Origin: Bradyrhizobium acaciae
GTDB lineage: Bacteria; Pseudomonadota; Alphaproteobacteria; Rhizobiales; Xanthobacteraceae
DNA length: 64,000 nucleotides
Assembly (NCBI RefSeq): GCF_020889785.1
Contig: NZ_JACMYK010000007.1
Span: 1 to 64,000 of the forward strand
Direction of reading: 5' to 3'
Part shown: one piece after another, positions 52,888 through 60,503 of the stretch
Layout: every line of letters starts with the position of its first letter
How positions within the stretch are numbered: the first letter of the stretch is position 1
Made by a program: the position numbers and the translations under genes
The notes under the pieces: model-generated
The model's input: the letters and a program-made list of their open reading frames with translations, nothing else
Databases searched by the model: none
Told to the model about the DNA's origin: nothing

Positions 52888-53919
52888 TCAGGATGGTCGC
52901 CACGCCATCATGCCTTCGGTCCGCGCCCGCACCTCCGGCGAGGCGAGGCAGGTCGCGACCGCTTCATAGCCGGGGGCGCCCGGCACCGGCGTGACGCAGA
53001 TCGGCCGGCTGTGATTGGCGGGGCACAGGATGATCGCTTCGTCGTCGCCGACAGCGTCGAGGTCCAGGATCGCGTTGGAGCGTGTCAGGAAGAACAGCGG
53101 CCGGGCCTCCGGTCCGCGACGGCGCAGAAACGCGATCATGGCTTCCTGGCTGGCCGCGTCGAGCCCCTGTTCGAGCATGTCGATCACGAGGATCGCACCG
53201 TCGCAGGCCTCGATGGCCGCGAGCAGGGTGGTCAGCGCGGTCGAGTCCATTGCGCCGCCGGCCCGGAGGACGGCAAGGCTCGCTTCGACCCGAGCGTTAT
53301 GCGCCGGGTCGGCATCGAGGCGCGCGCGAACGGGCGCACCGCCGTCGGCTGTGCGGTCCAGCCCCACGAAGCTGGCCTCGGGCAGTGCCTCCGCAAGGCG
53401 CTGTGCGAGGCGCGTCTTGCCGCTGCCGAGCGGGCCGACGATGTAGTTCAGCGGCTTGATGTCGCGCAGCTCGAAGCGCTCACCGCCCCACGGCCATGGC
53501 AGATCGAACGCGACGCCGACCGCCGGCCGCGTCCTCACCGCGCCGATGACGTCGCGCGTCGCGGGCATCTTGCCGCCGCCGAGGTCGGTGCGCAGCCGGC
53601 GCACCCTGGTGATGCTGTCGCCGCAGTGACGGATGCGGGCTTCGAGCGTGGCCTCGTGCGCGGCCAGCACGCGGTCGAGCATGACGGCGTCGCCACTCAG
53701 GATCCGCGCCACCTCGCCGACGCTGAGGCCGAGCGCGCGCAGCTCGACGATCTCGGCGCAGCGCGCCATCTCGGCCGCACCATAGGCGCGCCATCCCGCC
53801 GGCGTGCGGCCGGGTGCGATCAGGCCGCGCTCCTCGTAGAGGCGCAGCGCTTTCGCCGAGATACCGAGCTGCCTGGCAGCTTCGGACGGGCTGAGGAAAC
53901 GGGCGGCAGCAGCATTCAT
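52888..53919 (-). CDS. MerR-type HTH fused to a P-loop ATPase domain
   Basis: 343 residues. Residues 8-75 are a MerR HTH (FLSPSEAARQLGISAKALRLYEERGLI...WRAYGAAEM), followed by a helical dimerisation part. From about residue 160 a P-loop domain appears: Walker A in YIVGPLGSGKTRLAQRL, Walker B in GAILVIDMLEQGLD, and a sensor-like FFLTRSNAILD. It probably binds nucleotide like a small ABC/AAA-type ATPase. This is not a standard MerR. GAGGTG precedes ATG 53917-53919; the earlier frame to 53979 is less likely. Confidence 0.82.
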   Translation of the reverse strand: MNAAAARFLSPSEAARQLGISAKALRLYEERGLIAPGRTPAGWRAYGAAEMARCAEIVELRALGLSVGEVARILSGDAVMLDRVLAAHEATLEARIRHCGDSITRVRRLRTDLGGGKMPATRDVIGAVRTRPAVGVAFDLPWPWGGERFELRDIKPLNYIVGPLGSGKTRLAQRLAEALPEASFVGLDRTADGGAPVRARLDADPAHNARVEASLAVLRAGGAMDSTALTTLLAAIEACDGAILVIDMLEQGLDAASQEAMIAFLRRRGPEARPLFFLTRSNAILDLDAVGDDEAIILCPANHSRPICVTPVPGAPGYEAVATCLASPEVRARTEGMMAWRPS

Positions 53920-54016
53920 CGAATCACCTCGCATTGTCTGACCGCGCCTCTTATGGAGCGGCCGCAGGGGCAAGGTCAAGCGGGATATGACTCACCAGCC
54001 GTGCAACATTCTCGGT

Positions 54017-54138
54017 GTCGTCCCTGCGAAAGCAGGGACCCATAACCACGAATGGTTATTGGTGCGCGATGCTGGAGCGACGAGTCCCGTCCACAACACC
54101 CGCCGCGGCGTATGGGTCCCTGCTTTCGCAGGGACGAC
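54017..54138. repeat. inverted repeat with perfect 28-bp arms
   Basis: The arms at 54017-54044 and 54111-54138 (GTCGTCCCTGCGAAAGCAGG...) are exact complements over 28 bases. Each arm is itself a small hairpin (CCCTGCgaaaGCAGGG). It lies between two genes on the same strand. Confidence 0.82.
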
Positions 54139-54184
54139 GGCCGTGTATGCCGTGAGCGTCCGTGCCCATGCAGCAAGAGTACCC

Positions 54185-54988
54185 TCACTCCAGATGGTTC
54201 ACCTTCGCCACCCAGGCGCGGACGTCGGTCAGCACGGCGGGCAGCACGGCCTTGACCTCCTGCACGTTCATGCCGGGCTTGATGCGGGGGTCGTAGAGCA
54301 GATTGAGCAGATATTGGTCGTAGACGTCGAAGAAGCCCATCGAGACGCTGTCGTTGAACATGGTCCACGGCACGGTCGCAGTGTCGTTGATCGGGCCGAG
54401 CGACTGCAACAGCTCCTCATAGGCGCAGTCGAGGAAGACGAAATCGCCATTGTCGACGGTAAGGATCACGTCGGAATGCTCGATCTCGTATTTCTCGTTC
54501 TTGCGGAAGCCGGACAGGCATTGCGGATCGAGCGAGGAACGGATCTCCTTGGCGCGCTCCTGGCCGTAGAAGGTCGCGATCGTGCGGTACAGCTCGCGAT
54601 CGCGCACCAACTTGACCACGACACTGGCCGCATCCTTGTCGTCGGTCATCGCGATGTCGAGATGCTGCACCTTCGCGCCGATGTCGGCGATGACCTGGGC
54701 GAGCTGGGCCTTGCGGTCGGCGCGGCTGCCGTCGGCGAACACGCGCACCGGGCTGTCGTATTTGCGGATGCGGTCCACCCGTCCGGCGAGATGATATTCG
54801 GCACCGAACGCGGTCTTCAGAAAGCCCTCGACGATCTCGGCGTCGGTGAAGACCTTCTTCTCGTGGCGCTGGCGCGCGGTGATTGCCGGTACTTCGGTGG
54901 CGGTTGCGGGTCTGGCGGCGTCAGCAAGGCAAGCGGCGAGCGCTGCGGCGACAACGAACAGGATCGAGAGGCGGGGCTGGGACATCAT
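54185..54988 (-). CDS. DUF2927 domain protein, secreted
   Basis: 267 residues. The signal region is PRLSILFVVAAALAACLADAA, with a Cys near the cleavage site. The DUF2927 region includes FLKTAFGAEYHLAGRVDRIRKYDSPVRVF and FLDCAYEELLQSLGPIND. Function unknown; family members are secreted in Rhizobiales. The start is ATG 54986-54988, or the ATG three bases later. Confidence 0.8.
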   Translation of the reverse strand: MMSQPRLSILFVVAAALAACLADAARPATATEVPAITARQRHEKKVFTDAEIVEGFLKTAFGAEYHLAGRVDRIRKYDSPVRVFADGSRADRKAQLAQVIADIGAKVQHLDIAMTDDKDAASVVVKLVRDRELYRTIATFYGQERAKEIRSSLDPQCLSGFRKNEKYEIEHSDVILTVDNGDFVFLDCAYEELLQSLGPINDTATVPWTMFNDSVSMGFFDVYDQYLLNLLYDPRIKPGMNVQEVKAVLPAVLTDVRAWVAKVNHLE

Positions 54989-55093
54989 GACGACGCTGCC
55001 GCAAGGTTTGCGGCAGCGCAAGACGTGATCAAGGTGGCGGGATCAGCGATCGTGCCGGATGGCCGCGGCCTGGTCCCGCTGAAATCGACGCGA

Positions 55094-55666
55094 TCAGTTC
55101 TTCACCACCACGGTGGCGCCGACCGAGACGCGATCATAGAGGTCCTTGACGTCTTCATTGGTCATGCGGAAGCAGCCCGACGAGACCGCCTGGCCGATCG
55201 TCTCGGGCTCGTTCGAGCCGTGAATCCGATAGAGCGTCGAGCCGAGATACATCGCGCGCGCGCCGAGCGGGTTCTCGATGCCGCCGGCCATGTGGCGCGG
55301 CAGATCGGGGCGGCGGCGCAGCATGTCCGACGGCGGCGTCCAGGACGGCCATTCCTTCTTGGCGGAGATGCGGTGGACACCGCCCCAACGGAAGCCGTCG
55401 CGGCCGACGCCGATGCCGTAGCGCAGCGCTTGGCCGTTCGCGAGCACCAGATAGAGCCGGCGTTCGGCCGTGTTCACCACGATGGTGCCGGGGGCGTAAT
55501 TGGTCGGGTAGTTGACAGTGGTACGCGGGATCGGGCTTGCGTCCCCGCCGCCGAAGAAGCTCGAGGCGTCGGACTGGTAGCCCCGGGAGTCGAAGAACTG
55601 GGCGTGGGCCTGGCCGGCGCCAGCCAGGATCGTGAGCGCGGCAAACATCAAGGCAATCGGGCGCAT
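55094..55666 (-). CDS. L,D-transpeptidase (YkuD/ErfK family)
   Basis: 190 residues. Signal peptide MRPIALMFAALTILAGAGQA. The catalytic motif is IHGSNEPETIGQAVSSGCFR, with the nucleophile Cys, and MTNEDVKDLYDRV follows. It makes 3-3 or Lpp-type cross-links in peptidoglycan, or attaches proteins. GAGGGGACGG precedes ATG 55664-55666; the frame further upstream is not family-like. Confidence 0.92.
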   Translation of the reverse strand: MRPIALMFAALTILAGAGQAHAQFFDSRGYQSDASSFFGGGDASPIPRTTVNYPTNYAPGTIVVNTAERRLYLVLANGQALRYGIGVGRDGFRWGGVHRISAKKEWPSWTPPSDMLRRRPDLPRHMAGGIENPLGARAMYLGSTLYRIHGSNEPETIGQAVSSGCFRMTNEDVKDLYDRVSVGATVVVKN

Positions 55667-55852
55667 GGCCGTCCCCTCGCGAACAATCAAATATGCAGCC
55701 AGAGAGGCCACAATTGCCGGCGTTTCGCAAGCGACGAAGCCGTGACTTCCGGCACTTTCGAACAACACGGTTTAAAAAGGCAACAGTTCGCAAGCGATAC
55801 CTGCATTGTCCGGCCAAGCCTTTGACGAAGCGGATGAAGAATGGTTGATCTG

Positions 55853-55948
55853 GAGCGTTTTCAAGCGAAGTGGGTACCGGTTCGCGTAAAGAAAACGCGA
55901 CCAAACAAAAGGATAAGGGCATGATCTGATTCAACTGGATCAGATCAT
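55853..55948. repeat. repeat, GCGTTTTCAAGCG family (copy 2) with terminal palindrome
   Basis: The first part GAGCGTTTTCAAGCGAAGTG...GGTTCGCGtAAAGAAAACGC matches the copy at 26358-26402. The second part, at 55921-55948, is a 10-bp palindrome ATGATCTGAT / ATCAGATCAT around 8 bases. It lies upstream of the acetolactate-synthase-like gene. Confidence 0.65.
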
Positions 55949-55992
55949 GGTCTGGAGCGACCTCAAGAACATCTCGAAATGGGAGCGAGTTC

Positions 55993-57540
55993 ATGAACGG
56001 TGCGGAAAGTCTGGTGCGGACATTGGTCGCGGGCGGCGTGGATGTCTGTTTCACCAATCCGGGCACCTCGGAGATGCATTTCGTCGCGGCACTGGACAAG
56101 GTCCCGGGCATGCGCTGCGTGCTCGGCCTGTTCGAGGGCATCGTCACCGGTGCGGCCGACGGTTATTTCCGCATGAAGGGAACGCCGGCCTCGACGCTGC
56201 TGCATCTCGGGCCAGGTCTCGCCAACGGCCTTGCCAATCTGCACAACGCCAAGAAGGCGCATTCCGGCATCGTCAACATCGTCGGCCAGCACGCCACCTA
56301 CCACATCGGCTACAACGCGCCGTTGACCTCCGACATCGAGGGTCTGGCGCGGCCGATGTCGTCCTGGGTGCGCACCTCGCCGGATGCCAAGTCGGTTGCG
56401 GCCGACGGCGCCGCCGCGATCGCCGCGGCCAAGAGCGCGCCGCCGCAGATCGCAACCCTGATCCTGCCGGCCGACACCGCCTGGAACGAGGCCGACGGTA
56501 TCGCTGAAGTGCCGGTGGACGCGCAGCGCCCGAGCTACTCGCCGCAGGCGGTCGACACCGCGGCGAAAATCCTGCACGGCGACGCCGCGCATACCCTGCT
56601 GCTGGTCACCGGCAGTGCGCTGACCGAGCACGGGCTGGCGCTCGCCGAGCGCATCGCCGGCAAGACCGGCTGCACCGTGATGGGCCAGACCTATCACCCA
56701 CGGATGGCGCGCGGCCGCGGCCGTTTCTCGGTCAACCGGATTCCCTATGTGATCGAGCAGGCGCTGCCGATCCTGAAGAATTTCCGTCACATCGTGCTGG
56801 TCGAAGCCAACGATCCGGTGGCGTTCTTCGCCTATCCGAACAAGCCGAGCATGCTGAAGGCGGAAGGCTGCGAGGTGCACCGCATGACCGCCTGGGGCGA
56901 GAATTCGGTCGCAGCGCTCGAGGCGCTCGCCAATGCGCTGCATGCCACGGCGCAGGACGTCAAGCCGCAGCAGCACCCGGAACTGGTGAAGCCGACCGGC
57001 GCGCTCAACCACGCCACGATCGCGCAGGCGATTGCGTGCGCGATCCCCGAGAACGCCATCATGGTGGATGAATCGGTCACCACCGGGCGTGGCTTCTTTC
57101 CGCCGACCGCGGGCGCTGCGCCGCATGACTGGTTGCAGAACATGGGCGGCTCGATCGGCTTCTCGACGCCGGTCGCAACCGGCGCCGCGATCGCCTGTCC
57201 GGACCGCAAGGTGATCTGCATGGTCGGCGACGGCAGCGCGATGTACACGATCCAGTCGCTATGGACGCAGGCGCGCGAAGGGCTCAATGTCGTGACCATC
57301 GTGTTCGCCAACCGCATCTACCAGATCCTGCGCGGCGAGTTCGACGGCGTCGGCGCCGGCGAGCCGGGCAAGCGCGCGCAGGACATGCTGAAGATCGATC
57401 GGCCGACGCTCGACTTCGTCGCGCTCGCGAAGGGCATGGGTGTGCCGGCGGTGGCTGTCACATCGGCGGATGAGTTCAACAAGGCGCTGGCGAATGCCGT
57501 CGCCGAGCCGGGCCCGCGGCTGATCGAAGTGCAGATGTAG
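55993..57540 (+). CDS. acetolactate synthase large subunit-like TPP enzyme
   Basis: 515 residues. CFTNPGTSEMHFVAAL and the activating Glu in LGLFEGIVTGAADGY are at the N-terminus. The TPP/Mg motif is VGDGSAMYTIQSLWTQAREGLNVVTIVFANRIYQIL. It is shorter than IlvB (about 570-590) and sits without an IlvH-type subunit, so it may not make acetolactate. It shares ancestry with the benzoylformate decarboxylase-like protein at 14.9 kb. Confidence 0.82.
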   Translation: MNGAESLVRTLVAGGVDVCFTNPGTSEMHFVAALDKVPGMRCVLGLFEGIVTGAADGYFRMKGTPASTLLHLGPGLANGLANLHNAKKAHSGIVNIVGQHATYHIGYNAPLTSDIEGLARPMSSWVRTSPDAKSVAADGAAAIAAAKSAPPQIATLILPADTAWNEADGIAEVPVDAQRPSYSPQAVDTAAKILHGDAAHTLLLVTGSALTEHGLALAERIAGKTGCTVMGQTYHPRMARGRGRFSVNRIPYVIEQALPILKNFRHIVLVEANDPVAFFAYPNKPSMLKAEGCEVHRMTAWGENSVAALEALANALHATAQDVKPQQHPELVKPTGALNHATIAQAIACAIPENAIMVDESVTTGRGFFPPTAGAAPHDWLQNMGGSIGFSTPVATGAAIACPDRKVICMVGDGSAMYTIQSLWTQAREGLNVVTIVFANRIYQILRGEFDGVGAGEPGKRAQDMLKIDRPTLDFVALAKGMGVPAVAVTSADEFNKALANAVAEPGPRLIEVQM

Positions 57541-57592
57541 GATCGCAATTTTGAAGGCCGCGGCGGCGGTCCAGTTCAAGTCGGAGGCGCCA

Positions 57593-58129
57593 ATGCAGAC
57601 CGAGCTGAACAAGGTGATCGCCGCCGTCGAGGAATTCTATGCGCAGGAGACGTTCCTGTTGGAGCGCGATCTCGGCGAGCGAACGCTTACTCACCGGCTG
57701 GCGGTCTATGTCGAGCGGCAGTTCCCCGGCTGGCAGGTTGACTGCAACTACGATCGGCTCGGCGAGCGCACGCTGCGGCTGCCGCGCGGCTCGGGAAGTT
57801 CGACCGATGACCATCTCGGCAAGTCGATCTATCCCGATATCGTCGTGCATCAGCGCGACATCCCGAACAATCTGCTCGCCATCGAGCTGCGCAAGGACAG
57901 CAATCACCAGCCGCTCGACCACGACCAGCGCAAGCTGCAGGCGCTGACCGATCCGAATGTGTGGTTTGCCTATGCGATGGGCGTTCTGCTCATTGTCGGA
58001 GCGAACGGGGTGAGCTCTTCCGAGGTCTATGCCGGTGGAGCCGTCGATACCGCCAACTCGCTCTGGTTTGCGGAGCGGATTCGAGAGAGCGGGCTTGCGG
58101 ACAGGCGCGACGATGGCGCGCAGCGTTAA
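57593..58129 (+). CDS. PD-(D/E)XK nuclease-fold-like protein of unknown function
   Basis: 178 residues. YPDIVVHQRDIPNNLLAIEL is the beta-hairpin of a restriction-endonuclease-like fold, with Asp in PDI and Glu in IEL. The usual catalytic Lys is Arg (ELRK), so activity is uncertain. GGAGG lies 6 bases before ATG 57593; a TTG at 57551 is the alternative. The family is found as single genes across bacteria, sometimes in defence regions. It follows the TPP enzyme by 52 bases. Confidence 0.55.
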   Translation: MQTELNKVIAAVEEFYAQETFLLERDLGERTLTHRLAVYVERQFPGWQVDCNYDRLGERTLRLPRGSGSSTDDHLGKSIYPDIVVHQRDIPNNLLAIELRKDSNHQPLDHDQRKLQALTDPNVWFAYAMGVLLIVGANGVSSSEVYAGGAVDTANSLWFAERIRESGLADRRDDGAQR

Positions 58130-58421
58130 GCCTTATCGATGAATCTTTCCGCGCATTGCAGTGATAGCCCGTTTGGATCATGCGCGGCCCCTGCATGCAC
58201 GGCAGAAAAGAAAGCGCGGGAGGTGGAGCAATTACTGGAGCTGGTGGTCAATTTTCAGAACGATCCGATGGCGGTGCGGACTATCGGCTCTGCGCCTCTT
58301 TCGCTCCCTCTCCCGCACTTCAATTCGCTGCCTCACGTCTCACGGCCTCAAGCGATCGGCGCAGCTGATCGCGACGTGACGGGCGGAGGCAGCATCCGCA
58401 CCGAGCCAACAACGAGCCAAT
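58130..58421. other. intergenic region before a strong terminator
   Basis: An ORF of 94 residues (58139-58423) ends exactly at the terminator, but lacks a ribosome site and protein-like composition. The region could encode a small RNA that ends in the terminator; nothing else supports that. Confidence 0.35.
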
Positions 58422-58449
58422 AAAAAGGCCGCCTTCGGGCGGCCTTTTT
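58422..58449. terminator. rho-independent terminator, bidirectional
   Basis: Perfect stem GGCCGCC-TTCG-GGCGGCC flanked by five A on the left and five T on the right, so it works from both sides. It is the likely terminator for the small secreted-protein gene at 58523-58759 (minus) and for any transcript from the left. Confidence 0.88.
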
Positions 58450-58522
58450 CGTGATCGTCAAGTCTGTGATCGCCGAGTCTGTGATCACCGAGTCCGTGGT
58501 CACCAAGCGCGATTGTTTCTGT

Positions 58523-58759
58523 TTATTGCTTGGCCGCGTCGTCGCCGGTTGCAGCAGCGCCTGCCTTGGCGCTTCCCTTGGCGCTCGATTTCCTGGCGGA
58601 CTTCTTCGCCTTCTTCGGCGCCATCTTGGTTGCCTCGCCCTTGGTCGCCGTGTCACCGCTTTGCGCTGCGGGGGCCGAGCTGCCGCCTGCCTTGTCCTGC
58701 GCGAGTGCGGCGGACGAGACAAAGGCAAGGGCGGTGGCGGCGAGGATCAGTGTTCGCAT
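58523..58759 (-). CDS. small secreted Lys/Ala-rich protein, 78 residues
   Basis: Signal peptide MRTLILAATALAFVSSAALA, then a tail rich in Lys, Ala, Ser and Gly (KMAPKKAKKSARKSSAKGSA), resembling a histone H1-like tail. GGGAG precedes ATG 58757-58759. Expected to be periplasmic and basic. Widespread in Bradyrhizobium, role unknown. Confidence 0.7.
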   Translation of the reverse strand: MRTLILAATALAFVSSAALAQDKAGGSSAPAAQSGDTATKGEATKMAPKKAKKSARKSSAKGSAKAGAAATGDDAAKQ

Positions 58760-58939
58760 CGGATGGTTCTCCCAAGTTGATTTCCAGCGCCCCTCAACGG
58801 GACAGAATGTCGCAGGTTCCGCGGCGCCGATCAGCAGTCCGTGAGTTGGGCGTGAACGGCGCAACCGATGAGACGTGGCCGGAACCGGGAACCGCGAGCC
58901 GCGTTATGTCGCTGGGCAGGAGTTCCGAGGAGAGACGCC

Positions 58940-59080
58940 ATGCGTTGGCGATCAGTGACGGATACCACCAACACGGTGCTCGACACCGCCCCGGAGAACA
59001 CATTCTACGCGGTGGGCTGGACGGTCAGCGGCGTGGCGACCCTGGCCACCATCGTCGCGGTCTGGATGTTCGGGATCTGA
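58940..59080 (+). CDS. small single-pass membrane protein, 46 residues
   Basis: MRWRSVTDTTNTVLDTAPEN followed by one helix (AVGWTVSGVATLATIVAVWMFGI) at the very C-terminus. GAGGAGAG stands 8 bases before the ATG. Function unknown. The gene is too short for many annotation programs. Confidence 0.6.
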   Translation: MRWRSVTDTTNTVLDTAPENTFYAVGWTVSGVATLATIVAVWMFGI

Positions 59081-59148
59081 GGGCGACCGATCCGCGCCAG
59101 CAACCGGCTAGCCACCGCCGGCGCGCAACCGCGACCCGCGGCGGCCGG

Positions 59149-59520
59149 CTACTTCCGCAGAATGGCCAGCGCTTCCCGATAGAGCTGCGAGAAGCAAACC
59201 AGGAGCGCGCTCGACAGCAGGAACATCGCGATGCTGTCGTAATCGTCGGCAGTTGGCCAGGCGAACTCGAAATAGGGGGGCATGAACACCCACCACACGA
59301 TCGGAACGGTGATGATCGTCGCGAAGGCGCCGGCCGGGGCGCCGCCCACCAGGCCGGCGATCAGGATCGCCGGCACGAAGCCCGCGAAATAGAACTGCAT
59401 GCCGAAGCTCGCGAACATCTCCTGCGTCGCCGTGGCCAGCACCACGGCAAGCAGGGCGACGACGAACGTCGACAGCGACCAAGGTCGCAGCTTCAGAATG
59501 TAGTCATTGCCCTTGCGCAT
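59149..59520 (-). CDS. DUF4118 membrane protein (KdpD-like transmembrane domain)
   Basis: 123 residues consisting of four membrane helices (STFVVALLAVVLATATQEMF, FYFAGFVPAILIAGLVGGAPAG, AFATIITVPIVWWVFM, IAMFLLSSALLVCF). It matches the transmembrane domain of KdpD-type kinases without the kinase. GGGACG lies upstream of the ATG at 59518-59520; the longer frame to 60195 reads across the next gene and the tRNA fragment. Confidence 0.75.
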   Translation of the reverse strand: MRKGNDYILKLRPWSLSTFVVALLAVVLATATQEMFASFGMQFYFAGFVPAILIAGLVGGAPAGAFATIITVPIVWWVFMPPYFEFAWPTADDYDSIAMFLLSSALLVCFSQLYREALAILRK

Positions 59521-59700
59521 CGAGACGTCCCAGCCTCCGCGAGTTCCGGAAGGTAGCCGAGGAGGCCTGTAAACAAAACCCCGTAGGACTCCGTGGGGGC
59601 AGGGTTGTGTGCGATACAGTGAAAAGGAACCGTCCCGGTCAAGCCGCCGCCGCATTGTCGCGCTTATTGCATCGCAGCAGGGTGATTGTGGGACAACACA

Positions 59701-59997
59701 ATGCTGGAAATTCTGATTGTCGTTCTCGTCACCGGGATCGGGTTCGCAGCCGGGTATGGCGTACGGGAGCTGATCTCCCGCCGCAGGCGGCGATCGCCGC
59801 GTGTTTACGCGCCGCGGCTTCGGGCCGCGAATGACGACCTGTCTGCCCGCGGCTGGTATCGGCCGACCGGCACCCAACCCGCCGATCAAGCCACCCCGCC
59901 ATCCGACGAACTCGACGGCGCCGTCCGCGACCTGCTCGGCGAGCTCAGCCGACGCACCGCCAACCCGTCGTCCACCCCCCACTGCCGCCGGCAATGA
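59701..59997 (+). CDS. small membrane protein, 98 residues
   Basis: MLEILIVVLVTGIGFAAGYG is an N-terminal membrane helix followed by a basic stretch (ELISRRRRRSP) and a hydrophilic tail (DELDGAVRDLLGELSRR). The start is ATG 59701, after TGGGACAACACA. It is the last chromosomal gene before the tRNA fragment. Confidence 0.65.
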   Translation: MLEILIVVLVTGIGFAAGYGVRELISRRRRRSPRVYAPRLRAANDDLSARGWYRPTGTQPADQATPPSDELDGAVRDLLGELSRRTANPSSTPHCRRQ

Positions 59998-60131
59998 GCC
60001 GGAATGGTGGCCGCGGTCGCACGCGCGTCGGCTACTTTGCATGGGGTTGTTTTCGATATTTTCGATGAGGCGGTCCCGAAGGACGCCAGGATATCCACAA
60101 TCGTCCGCACCGGGCAGTTCAGAGAGGGGAA

Positions 60132-60176
60132 TGGTGGACGCACAAGGGATCGAACCTTGGACCTCTCCCGTGTGAA
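60132..60176 (-). other. tRNA-Val(CAC) 3' half, integrated-element attachment site (attL)
   Basis: On the minus strand this is the 3' half of a tRNA: anticodon loop TTCACAC, stem GGGAG, variable loop, T-arm CAAGG-TTCGATC-CCTTG, acceptor strand TGCGTCC, discriminator A and CCA. No 5' half follows: the bases right of 60176 do not pair with the anticodon stem (TGTGG instead of CTCCC). This is the usual scar left where an element integrates into a tRNA 3' end, with the integrase gene next to it. The intact tRNA should lie at the far end of the element, outside the window. Confidence 0.85.
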
Positions 60177-60298
60177 CCACAATCCGTAGATCCAAGCAGA
60201 CCGCACGCAGCCATAGTGTTGTCGAAATAATTCATTCTATTACATCAGCTTATGTTCGTTTTGACCTCAATGGGCCATAAGCGGCCATACTGCATTTT

Positions 60299-60482
60299 GT
60301 GTGCCCCCGTTGTGCCCGCCGCAGATTTTCCCTTGGGGCACACAAATCGGGGAGGGATCTGTGCTCCCGCTGTCCTTCAAGGGACCGTTCTTCCTCGCCG
60401 GTGTGCCCCGGGGCGGAAAAGCGAAGGAAAGTCAACGCAAGCTTCCCGTCGCTTGGATGATCCGGGCGTCTTGGGGGCACAC
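60299..60482. promoter_or_regulatory. candidate integrase arm sites, four copies of GTGTGCCCC
   Basis: The 9-mer GTGTGCCCC is at 60299-60307 and 60401-60409, and its complement GGGGCACAC at 60335-60343 and 60474-60482, so orientation alternates. A shorter TGTGCCC copy is at 60311-60317. They lie between the attachment site and the integrase start, where arm-type sites of tyrosine recombinases are expected. Confidence 0.6.
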
Positions 60483-60503
60483 CGTGATAGGAGCGCAGGG
60501 GCC

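Noticed and set aside
7389..54138. CRISPR array
   Set aside because: The repeats are palindromic, of different families and spaced by kilobases; no regular repeat-spacer units or cas genes exist in the window.
58139..58423. 94-residue ORF ending at the terminator
   Set aside because: No ribosome site, odd composition, and overlaps other short frames; kept only as an intergenic note.
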